The translations under genes and the position numbers were made by a program. 64,000 nucleotides of DNA, from NCBI GenBank assembly GCA_964536265.1, contig CAZHVV010000006.1:1-64000 (forward strand). The letters are read 5' to 3'. Origin of the DNA: JAPUDS01 sp964536265. GTDB lineage: Bacteria; Patescibacteriota; Saccharimonadia; Saccharimonadales; Saccharimonadaceae. Of the stretch, positions 40,437 to 49,817 are shown piece by piece. Below the pieces are notes generated by a model, which did no database searches, was not told the DNA's origin, and was given only the letters and a program-made list of their open reading frames with translations. The number at the start of each line of letters is the position of its first letter. Position 1 is the first letter of the stretch.

Positions 40437-40917
40437 TCCGTAATTCCTCTCGTAGTTTCATCCATATAGTACCAAGTTCATTGCGACCCTGTCTATCTGG
40501 CCCCCAGCCCCAGTAGCTATCGACGGGTGAGTCCTCGACTATAAGCTTCGTACCAGTCATACCCAACTTTTCCTGAATATATGCATGTTGCTGACATTTC
40601 GCACGTACAATTTCATTCATAATAGGAAGTTTTTGCTCATCCCAATTGGCCGGCAGCTTGTCGGTATTAGTTTTCGCTAACTTGAAGGCTTCATGCGCTG
40701 AAAGTGCCAAGCGAATTGTTTCTGCTAATTCAGGCGCGGTTTCAAAGAAATGTGCCGCCTGGTAAGCATGTTCACTTGTCATCCATGTCGTATCTCGCCA
40801 ACGGACCTTAAAGCTGGAAAAGTTAGAGAATGGGTAGAATTCCCGTTCATAAAATCCAATAACTTCACCGTCTACCGACAAATCCGGGTCTCTAAAGTCG
40901 CCTTCAATTCCAATCAT
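40423..40917 (-). CDS. NADAR-domain protein (YbiA-like N-glycosidase family)
   Basis: 164 aa. FYPFSNFSSFKVRWRD, WMTSEHAYQAAHFF, and the C-terminal YWGWGPDRQGRNELGTIWMK are hallmarks of the NADAR/DUF1768 family. Members cleave N-glycosidic bonds in riboflavin intermediates (YbiA/RibX) or remove ADP-ribose from guanosine in DNA. SD AGGAGG is 4 nt before the ATG. Co-operonic with the wHTH-Nudix protein. Confidence 0.9.
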   Translation of the reverse strand: MIGIEGDFRDPDLSVDGEVIGFYEREFYPFSNFSSFKVRWRDTTWMTSEHAYQAAHFFETAPELAETIRLALSAHEAFKLAKTNTDKLPANWDEQKLPIMNEIVRAKCQQHAYIQEKLGMTGTKLIVEDSPVDSYWGWGPDRQGRNELGTIWMKLREELRNGEL

Positions 40918-41009
40918 ATTTCCTCCTTGTTACGTTCTGGTAGTATCTTACCTACACGTACACAACGTATCTAGTGAAGTGAACTTCGGTAAATGCTATA
41001 CTTATTACT

Positions 41010-41213
41010 ATGAAAAAACTATATCGTTCAGAAACTGACAAAAAAATTGCTGGTATTTGCGGCGGGATTGCCGAATATATGGCTGTAGATCCCACTGTAG
41101 TACGCGTAATTGCTGTATTGCTCATCCTTGCACCTGGCCCTGGATTGCTGGCATATTTCATCGCGTGGATTGTTATTCCAACGAAAAGCCAACTCGATGC
41201 AGAGAAAAAGTAG
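41010..41213 (+). CDS. PspC-domain membrane protein
   Basis: 67 aa. LYRSETDKKIAGICGGIAEY and DPTVVRVIAVLLIL followed by a membrane segment (PGPGLLAYFIAWIVIP) are the PspC domain. Linked elsewhere to the phage-shock envelope response. TATACT (40997-41002) ends 7 nt before the ATG (leaderless). Confidence 0.92.
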   Translation: MKKLYRSETDKKIAGICGGIAEYMAVDPTVVRVIAVLLILAPGPGLLAYFIAWIVIPTKSQLDAEKK

Positions 41214-41253
41214 TTTACTAACAGATAAGACTGTGATAGAATAGTTCGAAGTT

Positions 41254-41460
41254 ATGGCAAAGAAGAATACGAAACGAAAGCTAGTCGGTTTGGTGTCCAA
41301 GGCTTCTGGGCATCGTTCTTACTATACGGTTAAAAACGTTCAGAATACGACTGAGAAGTTGGTTCTAAATAAGTATGATCCGATTACACGTAAGCACGAA
41401 GTCTACGAAGAGACCAAGAAAAACCTCGGTCGCAACGAAATCAAGCCTCGTAAAACCTAA
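41254..41460 (+). CDS. rpmG: 50S ribosomal protein L33, zinc-free form
   Basis: 68 aa. SGHRSYYTVKNVQNTTEKL and KLVLNKYDPITRKHEVYEET match L33; the four cysteines of zinc-binding L33 are absent (Asp-Pro-Ile-Thr in place of C-P-x-C). Extended C-terminus. TAGAAT at 41237-41242; terminator at 41475-41502. Confidence 0.93.
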   Translation: MAKKNTKRKLVGLVSKASGHRSYYTVKNVQNTTEKLVLNKYDPITRKHEVYEETKKNLGRNEIKPRKT

Positions 41461-41474
41461 TATATTGTTCTACG

Positions 41475-41502
41475 AAAAAAGCCTGCCACGTGCAGGCTTT
41501 TT
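41475..41502. terminator. Terminator shared by rpmG and the alpha-glucan operon
   Basis: AAAAAAGCCTGC / GCAGGCTTTTT, 11-12 bp, T- and A-rich on both sides; lies between convergent stops. Confidence 0.9.
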
Positions 41503-41504
41503 GA

Positions 41505-42203
41505 TTATTCCGAAGGAGTAGGTATGTTTGTTGCAGCTTCGAGTTCTGCCGCTAACCATACACCTGCACGCATCATGAGGTTGAGTTTGTCGAAGCTCGG
41601 TTGACGTGACAAATAATAGACATAGAGTGTATCATTACGCCACTCGAAATCGAAGTGGTGAAAGTGGTGGGCCATGACTGCTGCTCGCTCCGGTGATAGC
41701 AAACTTGCAAACTCTAGCGATGACGCCGCAGACATCCGTACGACAAATCGCTCAGCAAACAACGGGTCGTATCCATGCAGGAAATGATCGGGTAACGGAG
41801 AAAACTCTCGATGTTTCATGGACAATGTCTCGTAAAATGCGGTATTGTGCCGGTACTTCCCCTCGATGTATATGTGGGGTAATTCAAGTGTTTCACGTAG
41901 GTCAAGCTCCAGAATATTCCACGTATAATGTTCACGCCGAGGAGTGTGCGAACCCAGAAGTGCATCGGTGCGTTGAAGATAAATCACATCGCGTCCCATA
42001 ACAGTCCCGACGCAATAGTGGCTGTCATGATGAGAGTTCGAAATAGTGATACCTTTCACTAGCCGCGATTCATCATCTTGCGTGAGAGCTCCAAAATAAA
42101 CAAGGTCGTGAGTATCAGCAAACTTACGCACTGTATAATTATTGCCTACGAAATTGCGTAGTTGTTTTAGTGTAAGCGTCTGAAAGATTTTCTTGTGAAT
42201 CAT
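41505..42203 (-). CDS. Conserved-looking hypothetical protein of the alpha-glucan operon
   Basis: 232 aa, no signal peptide or membrane segment. Starts MIHKKIFQTLTLKQLRNFVG. His-rich spots (SNSHHDSHY; MAHHFHHFDFEW) and the stretch GVWLAAELEAATNIPTPSE at the end. I do not recognise the family. Only 2 nt after the GH15 gene, so probably in the same operon; a role in glucan metabolism is inference from position. Confidence 0.75.
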   Translation of the reverse strand: MIHKKIFQTLTLKQLRNFVGNNYTVRKFADTHDLVYFGALTQDDESRLVKGITISNSHHDSHYCVGTVMGRDVIYLQRTDALLGSHTPRREHYTWNILELDLRETLELPHIYIEGKYRHNTAFYETLSMKHREFSPLPDHFLHGYDPLFAERFVVRMSAASSLEFASLLSPERAAVMAHHFHHFDFEWRNDTLYVYYLSRQPSFDKLNLMMRAGVWLAAELEAATNIPTPSE

Positions 42204-42205
42204 AG

Positions 42206-44152
42206 TTACTTATTTCCTGGCTGAATCATATCAAGCATCGTGCTAATAAGCTCTGCATGGCTCCAGACTAACGGCGCAACAGAGGCTGGTTCAAAACTGT
42301 CAGGTCGGACTTGTTCAGGAATAACAGGACCGTGTGTCATGAGCGACAGTACCCAGTCTGTCGTCGCTTTTGCAGTCGTCATCTCATCGTGCTCAAGTGC
42401 AATCTGTGCCATCCATAGTGAAACGACAGGCCACGGGTTGCTTGGAGAAGATGAATCACCGTTGCGATAGTAGTCATCGTGTTCATAGCGAACAAAGGCG
42501 TGCGGGTCACGGCTATTGGCAAGGCGTTCTTTGACGGTTGCAATACTTGAGCGCATTTCTTCGCTATCGAGTTCAAACAAACCATACATAAATGCACCAA
42601 AGACACTCGAGGCGTCAACAGTCTCATCGAACTCGCGAGTACCGTTCGGATCATCAATAAACCCTTTATAAAAACACTTGGTGTTTTTGTTATAGTACAC
42701 ATGAGCCGAACTCTTCATGGCCTCAGCGGCTGCACGCCAGCGAGCGCCATCATCTGTCCTGCCGTAGCTGTCGGCCATTTCACTCGCTTCTAGGAGCGCT
42801 GCATGGGTTAGTGATGCAGTGTATGTATTTGAAAGATATTTCTGTTCCCACAGGTCATAGGAAGGCAAAGGGAGACCGTCTTTGTCAGTGTAATACACGA
42901 GAAAATTCGCCATTTGCTCAACGAGGGTTAAATAATGGTCTACTAGGAATTTCTGGTCAGGATGCTGACGATAATACTGTCCAAGTAAGAACAATACCAA
43001 AGCTGTCTCATCGGTCTGGATAGGTGGACCTTCTATACCATATTTGTGGACGTATGGGTGCCATGAGGAGCCGAGAGCGCCATTTGACTGGTATTTGTGA
43101 CCAAGGTATCCTTCGCTATGTAGTATGCGTTTGCAATACGCAAAGAAGTTCAGAAGTTCAGTTGTATACCCAAGTCGAAGCAGTGGCCATAGCGCATAGG
43201 CAGCATCACGAGGCCAGCAATACCCATAGGCATCACGGGCATAATTCAGCATGGTCGTGTCGAGACTGGCAATGACTGCGCCATTCTTATCTATGTGTGA
43301 TTTTATGACCAATAGCGAGTCCTGCAGTGGCCTGATATATTCGTCTGGTAGATGTTTCGTGGCAGTTTCGCTCTGTTTCAGCCAGTTGTGCCAGTATGTT
43401 GCCGTTTGGGTAAGGCTGTAGAGAACACCATTTTCCTTTATCTTGTCGTGAATCGCTTTCGCTTCACGGGGTGTTTTACCCGCAGCAATCCAATAGTAGA
43501 CACGTTTTGAGCTAAGCGGTTTGATGGTTTCATGCAGGCTAATGACAGAGTCAACGCGTCCATGCTCAACAACATTACCCTGTAGGGCACCGTCTTCGGC
43601 GTCCTTGAATGTACCCTCTTTACCCTCGATACCGTACAGACCGACACTGAACTGGTCAAATGGTCGACCGTCATCGTGTTCAGCTGATACCCAAAACACA
43701 CGTAACCCCTTGTAATGAACAATAACATCTTCTGATGGCAAGTATTGGCAGGTATCGCTAGAACGGGAATTACTAATCACGAACACTTGGTGCATATAAA
43801 GCCGGACATCCCGTTCGTGACTCGACATATTGATGATATGGATGTTGCGCATGAAGGCATTTTGTGAACTGTCAACACAGTCAGTGAATTCGAGTCGAAT
43901 GCTAAGGTTGGCGTTGTCTGCAACGATATCGCTAATCATTGCTCGGTCATGGTAGCGATAGCTAAACACCCAGTCGCCACTGTCAAGCCATGAAAACTGA
44001 CCATCAACCCACACACCGATTTTATGACGGAGCCCAGAAGCTGCGGCGTGATTCTCATGTCCCACGTACGGATAAAAGAAGTCGTGAACTTCACCGAAGC
44101 CATTCAAGCCAACATGCATCGAACCGTTTGCTAATACAATTGGCCTAGACAT
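42206..44152 (-). CDS. GH15 glucoamylase-like glycoside hydrolase
   Basis: 648 aa. An N-terminal beta-sandwich domain (residues 1 to about 250: GLNGFGEVHDFFYPYVGHEN) and an (alpha/alpha)6 barrel with YCWPRDAAYALW, GPPIQTDETALVLFLL and LPLPSYDLWEQK (general acid Glu), then the C-terminal SHAELISTMLDM. No signal peptide, so probably acts on intracellular alpha-glucan. The ATG overlaps the end of the GH57 gene by 8 nt. Confidence 0.88.
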   Translation of the reverse strand: MSRPIVLANGSMHVGLNGFGEVHDFFYPYVGHENHAAASGLRHKIGVWVDGQFSWLDSGDWVFSYRYHDRAMISDIVADNANLSIRLEFTDCVDSSQNAFMRNIHIINMSSHERDVRLYMHQVFVISNSRSSDTCQYLPSEDVIVHYKGLRVFWVSAEHDDGRPFDQFSVGLYGIEGKEGTFKDAEDGALQGNVVEHGRVDSVISLHETIKPLSSKRVYYWIAAGKTPREAKAIHDKIKENGVLYSLTQTATYWHNWLKQSETATKHLPDEYIRPLQDSLLVIKSHIDKNGAVIASLDTTMLNYARDAYGYCWPRDAAYALWPLLRLGYTTELLNFFAYCKRILHSEGYLGHKYQSNGALGSSWHPYVHKYGIEGPPIQTDETALVLFLLGQYYRQHPDQKFLVDHYLTLVEQMANFLVYYTDKDGLPLPSYDLWEQKYLSNTYTASLTHAALLEASEMADSYGRTDDGARWRAAAEAMKSSAHVYYNKNTKCFYKGFIDDPNGTREFDETVDASSVFGAFMYGLFELDSEEMRSSIATVKERLANSRDPHAFVRYEHDDYYRNGDSSSPSNPWPVVSLWMAQIALEHDEMTTAKATTDWVLSLMTHGPVIPEQVRPDSFEPASVAPLVWSHAELISTMLDMIQPGNK

Positions 44153-45362
44153 CGTTTGGTAGCCCTCGCTGTCCATGTTCGAAGACGCGGTACCGAATGT
44201 CGCGAATTGCGTTCATGTAGCAGAGGAAACCGTCGTATGGCGAGTCATAAGGGCTGAAATATGCATGAACATTGCCATCGTCAAACCATTTCGTCGAAAG
44301 ATAGTATAAATGGTCAGAGGTCTGTAGAAGTCGCCAATCACGTATAAGGTCATCATCACTAGTGCGAAGGACTGATGTCTCGAGTCGATAGAGTGCATCA
44401 GCTGCTTCTTGCTGCATCGCATTTCCAAGCCACGCAGTTAAGTCACGTTCATTGTCTGCCCAAGTAACCGTATTTGGCATATCAATCATGTCACGTATAC
44501 GGTGTGTATCGAGCGCCTGAGAAAAGGTTGCGAATCGATTACCGTCCTGACACCACTGACGTGCAAAGCTTTCAAAGAAGTCAAATATACCCGTTTCGGC
44601 CCATTGATGTTCGCCGAATGTCTCAAGATCCATAAACAAATTGATAAGCTTCTCTTCTTCAGGCAACGCATCAATCCAGCCTCTGTATTTTTCGGCCGTC
44701 AATGGCCATTCAGTCCATTGTTTGTTCGAGAAACGGAAGGCAATATCATCGCTTAAACGATAATCTTTGAGGAAAAGGGCAGTACGAGAAGTCTGTTGAG
44801 GCGCATACAAGTAGTGTGAGCTACGCCAGTTGAGAATTGGGTCCCAACCTTCGGTGATGACTGCTTTGTATCCGGCTTCCTCGGCCCATTTTCCGAGTTC
44901 ATTGTTGTAGGCAAGTTCAGTATTACGAAAGACTGTTGGAGTACTATTGAAATATTTCTCGATTGCACGCTGATGCATAGAAATCTGTTTCTCAAACTCA
45001 AACTTGCTGTAGAAAAAAGCAAGGCTATGGAAATATGTCTCGGCAGCTATCTCGACACGACCAGTTGCGACGAGCGCCTGCAGTTCATGAAGCAGTGCAG
45101 GGTCCCATTCCTCACATTGTTCCAGGAAGATACCAGATATACTGAGATTTACCGTAAAATTTGGGACATCGTTTGCTAACCGCTGCAGCATTGCAATAGT
45201 AGGGTGATACGACTTGTGTGCAACCTTATGAAAAATAGCACGATTGTCAGTTGCTTCTTCGTATGATTCAAAATAATCATGTTTTTCACCGATGTCAAAG
45301 ATACTATATGGGCGAATTCGCCTTGGTTGATGCATATGGAGATAAAAGACGATGTCACGCAT
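44145..45362 (-). CDS. GH57 alpha-amylase/glucanotransferase-like protein
   Basis: 405 aa. GH57 motifs: HQPRR (residues 11-15), EVAAET-like EIAAETYFHS, FRNTELAYNN with nucleophile Glu149, FMDLETFGEH with catalytic Asp245, and TWADNERDLTAWLGN. Cytoplasmic alpha-1,4-glucan amylase or 4-alpha-glucanotransferase. The preferred start (45360-45362) overlaps the glycosyltransferase end by 8 nt, mirroring the next junction. Confidence 0.9.
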   Translation of the reverse strand: MRDIVFYLHMHQPRRIRPYSIFDIGEKHDYFESYEEATDNRAIFHKVAHKSYHPTIAMLQRLANDVPNFTVNLSISGIFLEQCEEWDPALLHELQALVATGRVEIAAETYFHSLAFFYSKFEFEKQISMHQRAIEKYFNSTPTVFRNTELAYNNELGKWAEEAGYKAVITEGWDPILNWRSSHYLYAPQQTSRTALFLKDYRLSDDIAFRFSNKQWTEWPLTAEKYRGWIDALPEEEKLINLFMDLETFGEHQWAETGIFDFFESFARQWCQDGNRFATFSQALDTHRIRDMIDMPNTVTWADNERDLTAWLGNAMQQEAADALYRLETSVLRTSDDDLIRDWRLLQTSDHLYYLSTKWFDDGNVHAYFSPYDSPYDGFLCYMNAIRDIRYRVFEHGQRGLPNDV

Positions 45363-46557
45363 GAGCAGGTACTCCTGTGACCGTTCTGTAGACATTTAAA
45401 CAGCGTTCAGCCATAAGATTCCATGACAACCCCTCTAACTGTTTCATAGAGTTCGCTGACAATGCTGCTTTTAGTCCGTCTGAAGACGCAACGTTAACCA
45501 TAAGGTCCGCCAAGCGGTCCGTGTCCCAGTAATCGTATTTCAGTGAGTGTGTCAGTACCTCAGCTACACCTGACTGTTTTGTCATGATAACAGGCGTCCC
45601 GTGTGCTGCTGCTTCGAGGGCCGTAATTCCGAACGGCTCACTTACCGAGCTCATAACAAACATGTCGGCAATTTCGTAAATCTGGCGCCACGCATCGCCA
45701 CGAACGAAGCCTGTAAAGATTGTCTGTTCGGCAATACCAAGCTCAGCTGCACGAGCAATCAACTCGTCACGCTGCTCACCACTTCCTGCAACGACAAATG
45801 CTAGTCTGTTGTATCGGTGGTAGGCTTTTGCTGATGCTTCGAGGAACTGCATGAGGCCTTTTTGTAACGTCAACCGTCCTACTGCCGCTACTATTGAATA
45901 TCCTTCTTGATGAAGCATGTCGAGATAGCGGTAAGAAACGCGCTCAGCTTGTGACAAATCATCGAAAGAATAACTGTTGTGTACGACGTCAATCTTATCA
46001 AGAGGTATCGAATAATTCTTATGTATGAGTTGCTTTGTATAATCACTTACAGCAATAATCTTATCGGCCATTAAGAGTCCATGCTGTTCAATTTCATGGA
46101 TGAACGGGTTACCATAGCCGCCACCTGCGCGATCAAACTCTGTCGCATGAACATGTGCGATAAGTGGAGAACCGCTAACTTGCTTCGCGTGGACGCCAGC
46201 ATCAAGTGTGAGCCAGTCGTGAGCATGAATAACGTGCGGTGCACCATTCTTCTTTATATGCCGTTCAACGTACTGTTTGTAGTCGCTTTGTATCTGTTTG
46301 ATTTCGGAAATATCACGACTAGCATAACTCAACTCGTAGGCTTTTGTGGTTGTCTCATTCTGGGGTCCAACCTGGCAAATATTCATAAAATCTACACCCG
46401 CGTGCGGGATAGGGGTTGCTGGTAATACGAAGTCAATCTGAACGCCATAAGAAGCAAGTGCTTTTGACAGCTGGTAACATGCTACACCAAGACCACCACT
46501 GTTATAGGGAGGCAGCTCCCACCCGAGCATCAGTATCTTCAACTGCTCGCCTTTCAC
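45355..46557 (-). CDS. Glycosyltransferase family 4, glycogen-synthase-like
   Basis: 400 aa, GT-B fold. ILMLGWELPPYNSGGLGVAC (the Lys/Gly-rich donor loop), VIHAHDWLTL, VGRLTLQKGLMQFLEA and the EX7E motif in SEPFGITALEAAAHG. Probably makes or extends alpha-glucan with the GH57/GH15 partners. Start uncertain: GTG at 46557, or TTG at 46542, which sits 7 nt after AAAGG. Confidence 0.88.
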   Translation of the reverse strand: MKGEQLKILMLGWELPPYNSGGLGVACYQLSKALASYGVQIDFVLPATPIPHAGVDFMNICQVGPQNETTTKAYELSYASRDISEIKQIQSDYKQYVERHIKKNGAPHVIHAHDWLTLDAGVHAKQVSGSPLIAHVHATEFDRAGGGYGNPFIHEIEQHGLLMADKIIAVSDYTKQLIHKNYSIPLDKIDVVHNSYSFDDLSQAERVSYRYLDMLHQEGYSIVAAVGRLTLQKGLMQFLEASAKAYHRYNRLAFVVAGSGEQRDELIARAAELGIAEQTIFTGFVRGDAWRQIYEIADMFVMSSVSEPFGITALEAAAHGTPVIMTKQSGVAEVLTHSLKYDYWDTDRLADLMVNVASSDGLKAALSANSMKQLEGLSWNLMAERCLNVYRTVTGVPAHA

Positions 46558-46852
46558 ACTTTACTTTTTATATTGTTTACGTTTTTAAGTATAGTCCTTT
46601 TCACAATGGTTTTGCAATACTACTTGAGCTTGTTTTTAAGAGTAAATTGTTGGAAAATACATCAATTTCGGATATTGCCTTTGCTAGCTGTTGGCATGGA
46701 CATAAACATGACTATCTCTACCTTGCGATTTTAGAAGAATATATACTTTTCATAACGGCAAATTTGCTACATTCTCATTCTTCTATTGCTATTTAACAGA
46801 TATATTGTTACCATAAACGTAATGTAAAACACAGCGGGGGTACCCACACATC
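46558..46852. other. Intergenic region, promoters only
   Basis: A/T-rich. The left side holds the minus-strand promoter of the glucan operon (TATAAA about 9 nt before the GTG). A TATATT and several A/T tracts before 46853 may be the promoter of the tail-fibre-like gene. An open frame ending at 46796 has no start signal and looks accidental. Confidence 0.5.
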
Positions 46853-47671
46853 ATGGCACGATTACCACAACCGGGCTCAGATGCAGGGGAATGGGGTACA
46901 ATCCTCAACGATTTTCTCACACAAGCACACAACACTAACGGTACGCTGAAGGATAATTCAGTCTCTGCCGCTCAACTAGCACCAAATTCAGTTCAAACCA
47001 GTTCTATCGCTGACGACGCGATAACAAACGCCAAGCTCGATACCGCAACAAAAACGTCGATTTCTAAAGCTGATACTGCGGTACAACCAAGTTCGCTTGC
47101 AACTGTGGCAACGAGTGGCGTCTACAACGATCTCACGAGTAAGCCGACGCTTGGTAGTGCTGCGAGTTTGAATATTGGCACAACAGCTGGCACTGTTGCG
47201 GCAGGTGATGATTCAAGGATAACATCAGCTGTTCCCGCAACTCGTACAGTCGCAGGACATCCCCTCAGCAGTGACGTGACTATTACACCTGGTGATATTG
47301 GTGCTGCAACAGCTGCACAGGGTACATTAGCGACTACGGCCGTACAACCGGGACAAATTATTTCATCAGGGAAGAAGATTGCCGGTCTGACGTATTTTGC
47401 TGTCTCGAGTCGCTCATTTCCTGCGCTCGTACGACCTCCAGAACCAGGTCGTGGAAGACTTGTCATTCGAAACGTTGGCACGAATAACGTCAATGTTGTT
47501 GTCGCGAACCGAACTGTTGCGAACTATAATAGCCCAGGCTGGACTGGAGCAATTTCGGTTACGGCTGGTAAGGAATTGATTGCTGACAGTAGTTCGTCTG
47601 ACCTGTTTATAGGACCCGATGCCGATGGCACACTCATCAAAGTAAAGGTTTATGCGGAGGTGAACGTCTAA
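46853..47671 (+). CDS. Phage tail-fibre-like surface protein (272 aa)
   Basis: N-terminal motif RLPQPGSDAGEWGTILNDFL, shared with the 60464-61369 protein. Then Thr/Ser/Ala-rich repeats (AQLAPNSVQTSSIADDAITN; YNDLTSKPTLGSAAS; GDIGAATAAQG) typical of tail-fibre shafts, and a beta-rich C-terminal domain. No signal peptide. Coupled by TAATG to the propeller gene that follows. Probably a surface or phage-derived structure. Confidence 0.75.
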   Translation: MARLPQPGSDAGEWGTILNDFLTQAHNTNGTLKDNSVSAAQLAPNSVQTSSIADDAITNAKLDTATKTSISKADTAVQPSSLATVATSGVYNDLTSKPTLGSAASLNIGTTAGTVAAGDDSRITSAVPATRTVAGHPLSSDVTITPGDIGAATAAQGTLATTAVQPGQIISSGKKIAGLTYFAVSSRSFPALVRPPEPGRGRLVIRNVGTNNVNVVVANRTVANYNSPGWTGAISVTAGKELIADSSSSDLFIGPDADGTLIKVKVYAEVNV

Positions 47672-49044
47672 TGTATGTCAGACAACATCAACCACTACTG
47701 GGTGGCGAAGGTACATTTGCATTGTCGTCATGGACTACGAGCACTGTTCGCCCAGTTGGTATAAGTAATGATCGCCTCACGTTTTATGGAGGAGATACGA
47801 ACACTCTTCGGCAGTCTGTTAATGAAGGTGTGACATGGACCCTTGTTAATTCTTCATTTCCTAGTGGGCAGATAAACGGTTTACATGAGACCGATGATGG
47901 CGAGGCGCTTGTATTCATCAGCCCGACAGCTTTGCCCGGACGCGTATATAGGTCAACTGGTTGGTCGACGAGCCATACCACTGCTACATGGTCACTCGTT
48001 CTGACCGCAACTGGTGGTGCAGTCAATAACTTTGGACTTAATAGTGCAACATTTGGTGACGACAAGCTGGTCGCAGGCACAAGCAAATACGGTGTGATTG
48101 GCTGTTATGGCACACAAACTCCAGGAAGCGGTGATGCCACAACAAGTGGTCGCTATGTCTATTTCACTGAGGACTATGGCGCGACATGGAGTTTAGTATT
48201 TGATCTCTATACGTGGTCAGGAAACACCGCTGGTATGCATGTTCACTCTGCCGCATATGACCCATGGTGGGACAGATTGTGGGTAGCATGGGGTGACGTG
48301 CAAATGAATGGCAAATTAGATGTCGTTTACTCTGACGACCACGGCACAACATGGACACAATTGGACGCTCTGCCGTCAACGTATTCAGCACTAGGTGCTA
48401 TGCAGTCCACTACTGTTCTTCCAAGACCTGACTATATACTATTTGGTTCTGACCCAAATCAAGGCCTCTGGATGATACCACGCAAAGGCTACAGGGTATA
48501 CGGCAAACTATCTATGGTGTATATGAATTCAGGCGGTACGGCAAATACGTCTATTTCAACACACCTCACAAGCCTTCGTGGAATATCAGGAATGCCAGTT
48601 TTCCATGCGTGGACGACCGAACGAACAGATATGCTTGCTGGATTCTCAGTGTCTTATGATGGCACAACATTTCAACGAGTCTTTGATTATCCGCAACCGT
48701 CACTGAAGGCTGTAAATGTCATATTTGGACCATCCGTAAAAGGTAATTTGCTCATTGGGGCTCAGCTTTCGACAACATATTATTTACTGGGGGGTAGTCT
48801 TGTTATGCCTGAAGAGGGTGTGATAACACTACGTCTCGATGCAACTGGCGATGGAACTACAACGGTATTTACTGTTCCTCATTACCAAGGTCGCGCTCCA
48901 TCAGGAGCCGAAGCATTCGCTCAATCCGCTGCTGCACTTCCGACAAATACAGTAACAAGTGACGCGACAAATGTGACAATTACATTTGCTGTGGCTCCAG
49001 CAAATGCTGCTATTGTGCAAATGGCAGTCCGCGTTCGACCATAA
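47671..49044 (+). CDS. BNR/Asp-box beta-propeller-like protein
   Basis: 457 aa. Several Asp-box-like motifs S-x-D-x-G-x-T-W: SVNEGVTWTLV, TEDYGATWSLVF, SDDHGTTWTQL and SYDGTTFQRV, as in sialidase-like propellers. The last 70 residues (GDGTTTVFTVPHYQGRAP and TVTSDATNVTITFAVAPANA) are phage-baseplate-like. No signal peptide. Likely works with the upstream fibre-like protein in surface binding. Confidence 0.78.
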   Translation: MYVRQHQPLLGGEGTFALSSWTTSTVRPVGISNDRLTFYGGDTNTLRQSVNEGVTWTLVNSSFPSGQINGLHETDDGEALVFISPTALPGRVYRSTGWSTSHTTATWSLVLTATGGAVNNFGLNSATFGDDKLVAGTSKYGVIGCYGTQTPGSGDATTSGRYVYFTEDYGATWSLVFDLYTWSGNTAGMHVHSAAYDPWWDRLWVAWGDVQMNGKLDVVYSDDHGTTWTQLDALPSTYSALGAMQSTTVLPRPDYILFGSDPNQGLWMIPRKGYRVYGKLSMVYMNSGGTANTSISTHLTSLRGISGMPVFHAWTTERTDMLAGFSVSYDGTTFQRVFDYPQPSLKAVNVIFGPSVKGNLLIGAQLSTTYYLLGGSLVMPEEGVITLRLDATGDGTTTVFTVPHYQGRAPSGAEAFAQSAAALPTNTVTSDATNVTITFAVAPANAAIVQMAVRVRP

Positions 49045-49073
49045 CTTCGATTCATTTGTATATTTTTTTGTAT

Positions 49074-49817
49074 TTATCTTACACGAAAAGAATCTTCTAT
49101 TCGCATGATTGGGTCATACCATCCATTTTCGAGTACGTATGACTGTATATCTTTATCGATTCCAAAGATAACAAATAGCCCTACGATGATGAATAGGATA
49201 CCTATCACTCTCTGAAAGATTCCTTTTGGATTGCTCATCCATTTCATTTTGTTAACGAGCAAGCGGCCGAAAATGCTGATAAGAAGTAGTACAAGCCCAA
49301 GTCCAAGTGAATATGCAACCAAATACCCAACACCAGTCATAAACGACACCGGCAAAATAACTGCAACTATCAGTGCATATGTAGGGCTACAGCTATTGAA
49401 AACTGGGCCAAGCGCTGCTCCAAGGATAATATCTTTCTTATACCCGGTCTTTCCCTGGGATTGACCCATTAGGCGACTCGTCATCGTGGCTAATCCAGTT
49501 GCAGCCATGAATTTCTCCCATAAAGCGGGGAAGAGCATATTGATTCCGAACAGCAGCACAATTCCCCCAGATAGTACTGACCATACCGCTATTGGTATTC
49601 CCAGTAAAGCTGTCGTCGCTTTCAGTAGTAGTGTGAAGATAACTATTGAGATAATGAGGCTAGCGATGATGACAATAGGCTGTCGTAACGACAGTTTTTT
49701 CTGATTGTTATCTTGCAAAGAACTACCACCAACAATGACAGGTAGGAGAGGCAAAATACAAGGAGCTAACACCGTAAGAATCCCGGCAATAAACGAAAGT
49801 ATGTACAATTCAATCAT
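49074..49817 (-). CDS. CcdA-type thiol-disulfide membrane transporter
   Basis: 247 aa, six membrane segments. Conserved cysteines in LAPCILPLLPVIVGG and GPVFNSCSPTYALIV match CcdA/DsbD-beta. Carries electrons across the membrane to periplasmic-side thioredoxins. Overlaps the upstream thioredoxin-like gene by 4 nt. Confidence 0.9.
   Translation of the reverse strand: MIELYILSFIAGILTVLAPCILPLLPVIVGGSSLQDNNQKKLSLRQPIVIIASLIISIVIFTLLLKATTALLGIPIAVWSVLSGGIVLLFGINMLFPALWEKFMAATGLATMTSRLMGQSQGKTGYKKDIILGAALGPVFNSCSPTYALIVAVILPVSFMTGVGYLVAYSLGLGLVLLLISIFGRLLVNKMKWMSNPKGIFQRVIGILFIIVGLFVIFGIDKDIQSYVLENGWYDPIMRIEDSFRVR

Noticed and set aside
46416..46796. Open frame spanning the start of the glycosyltransferase gene and the intergenic region
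   Set aside because: It is mostly antisense to a clear gene and has no start signal of its own.
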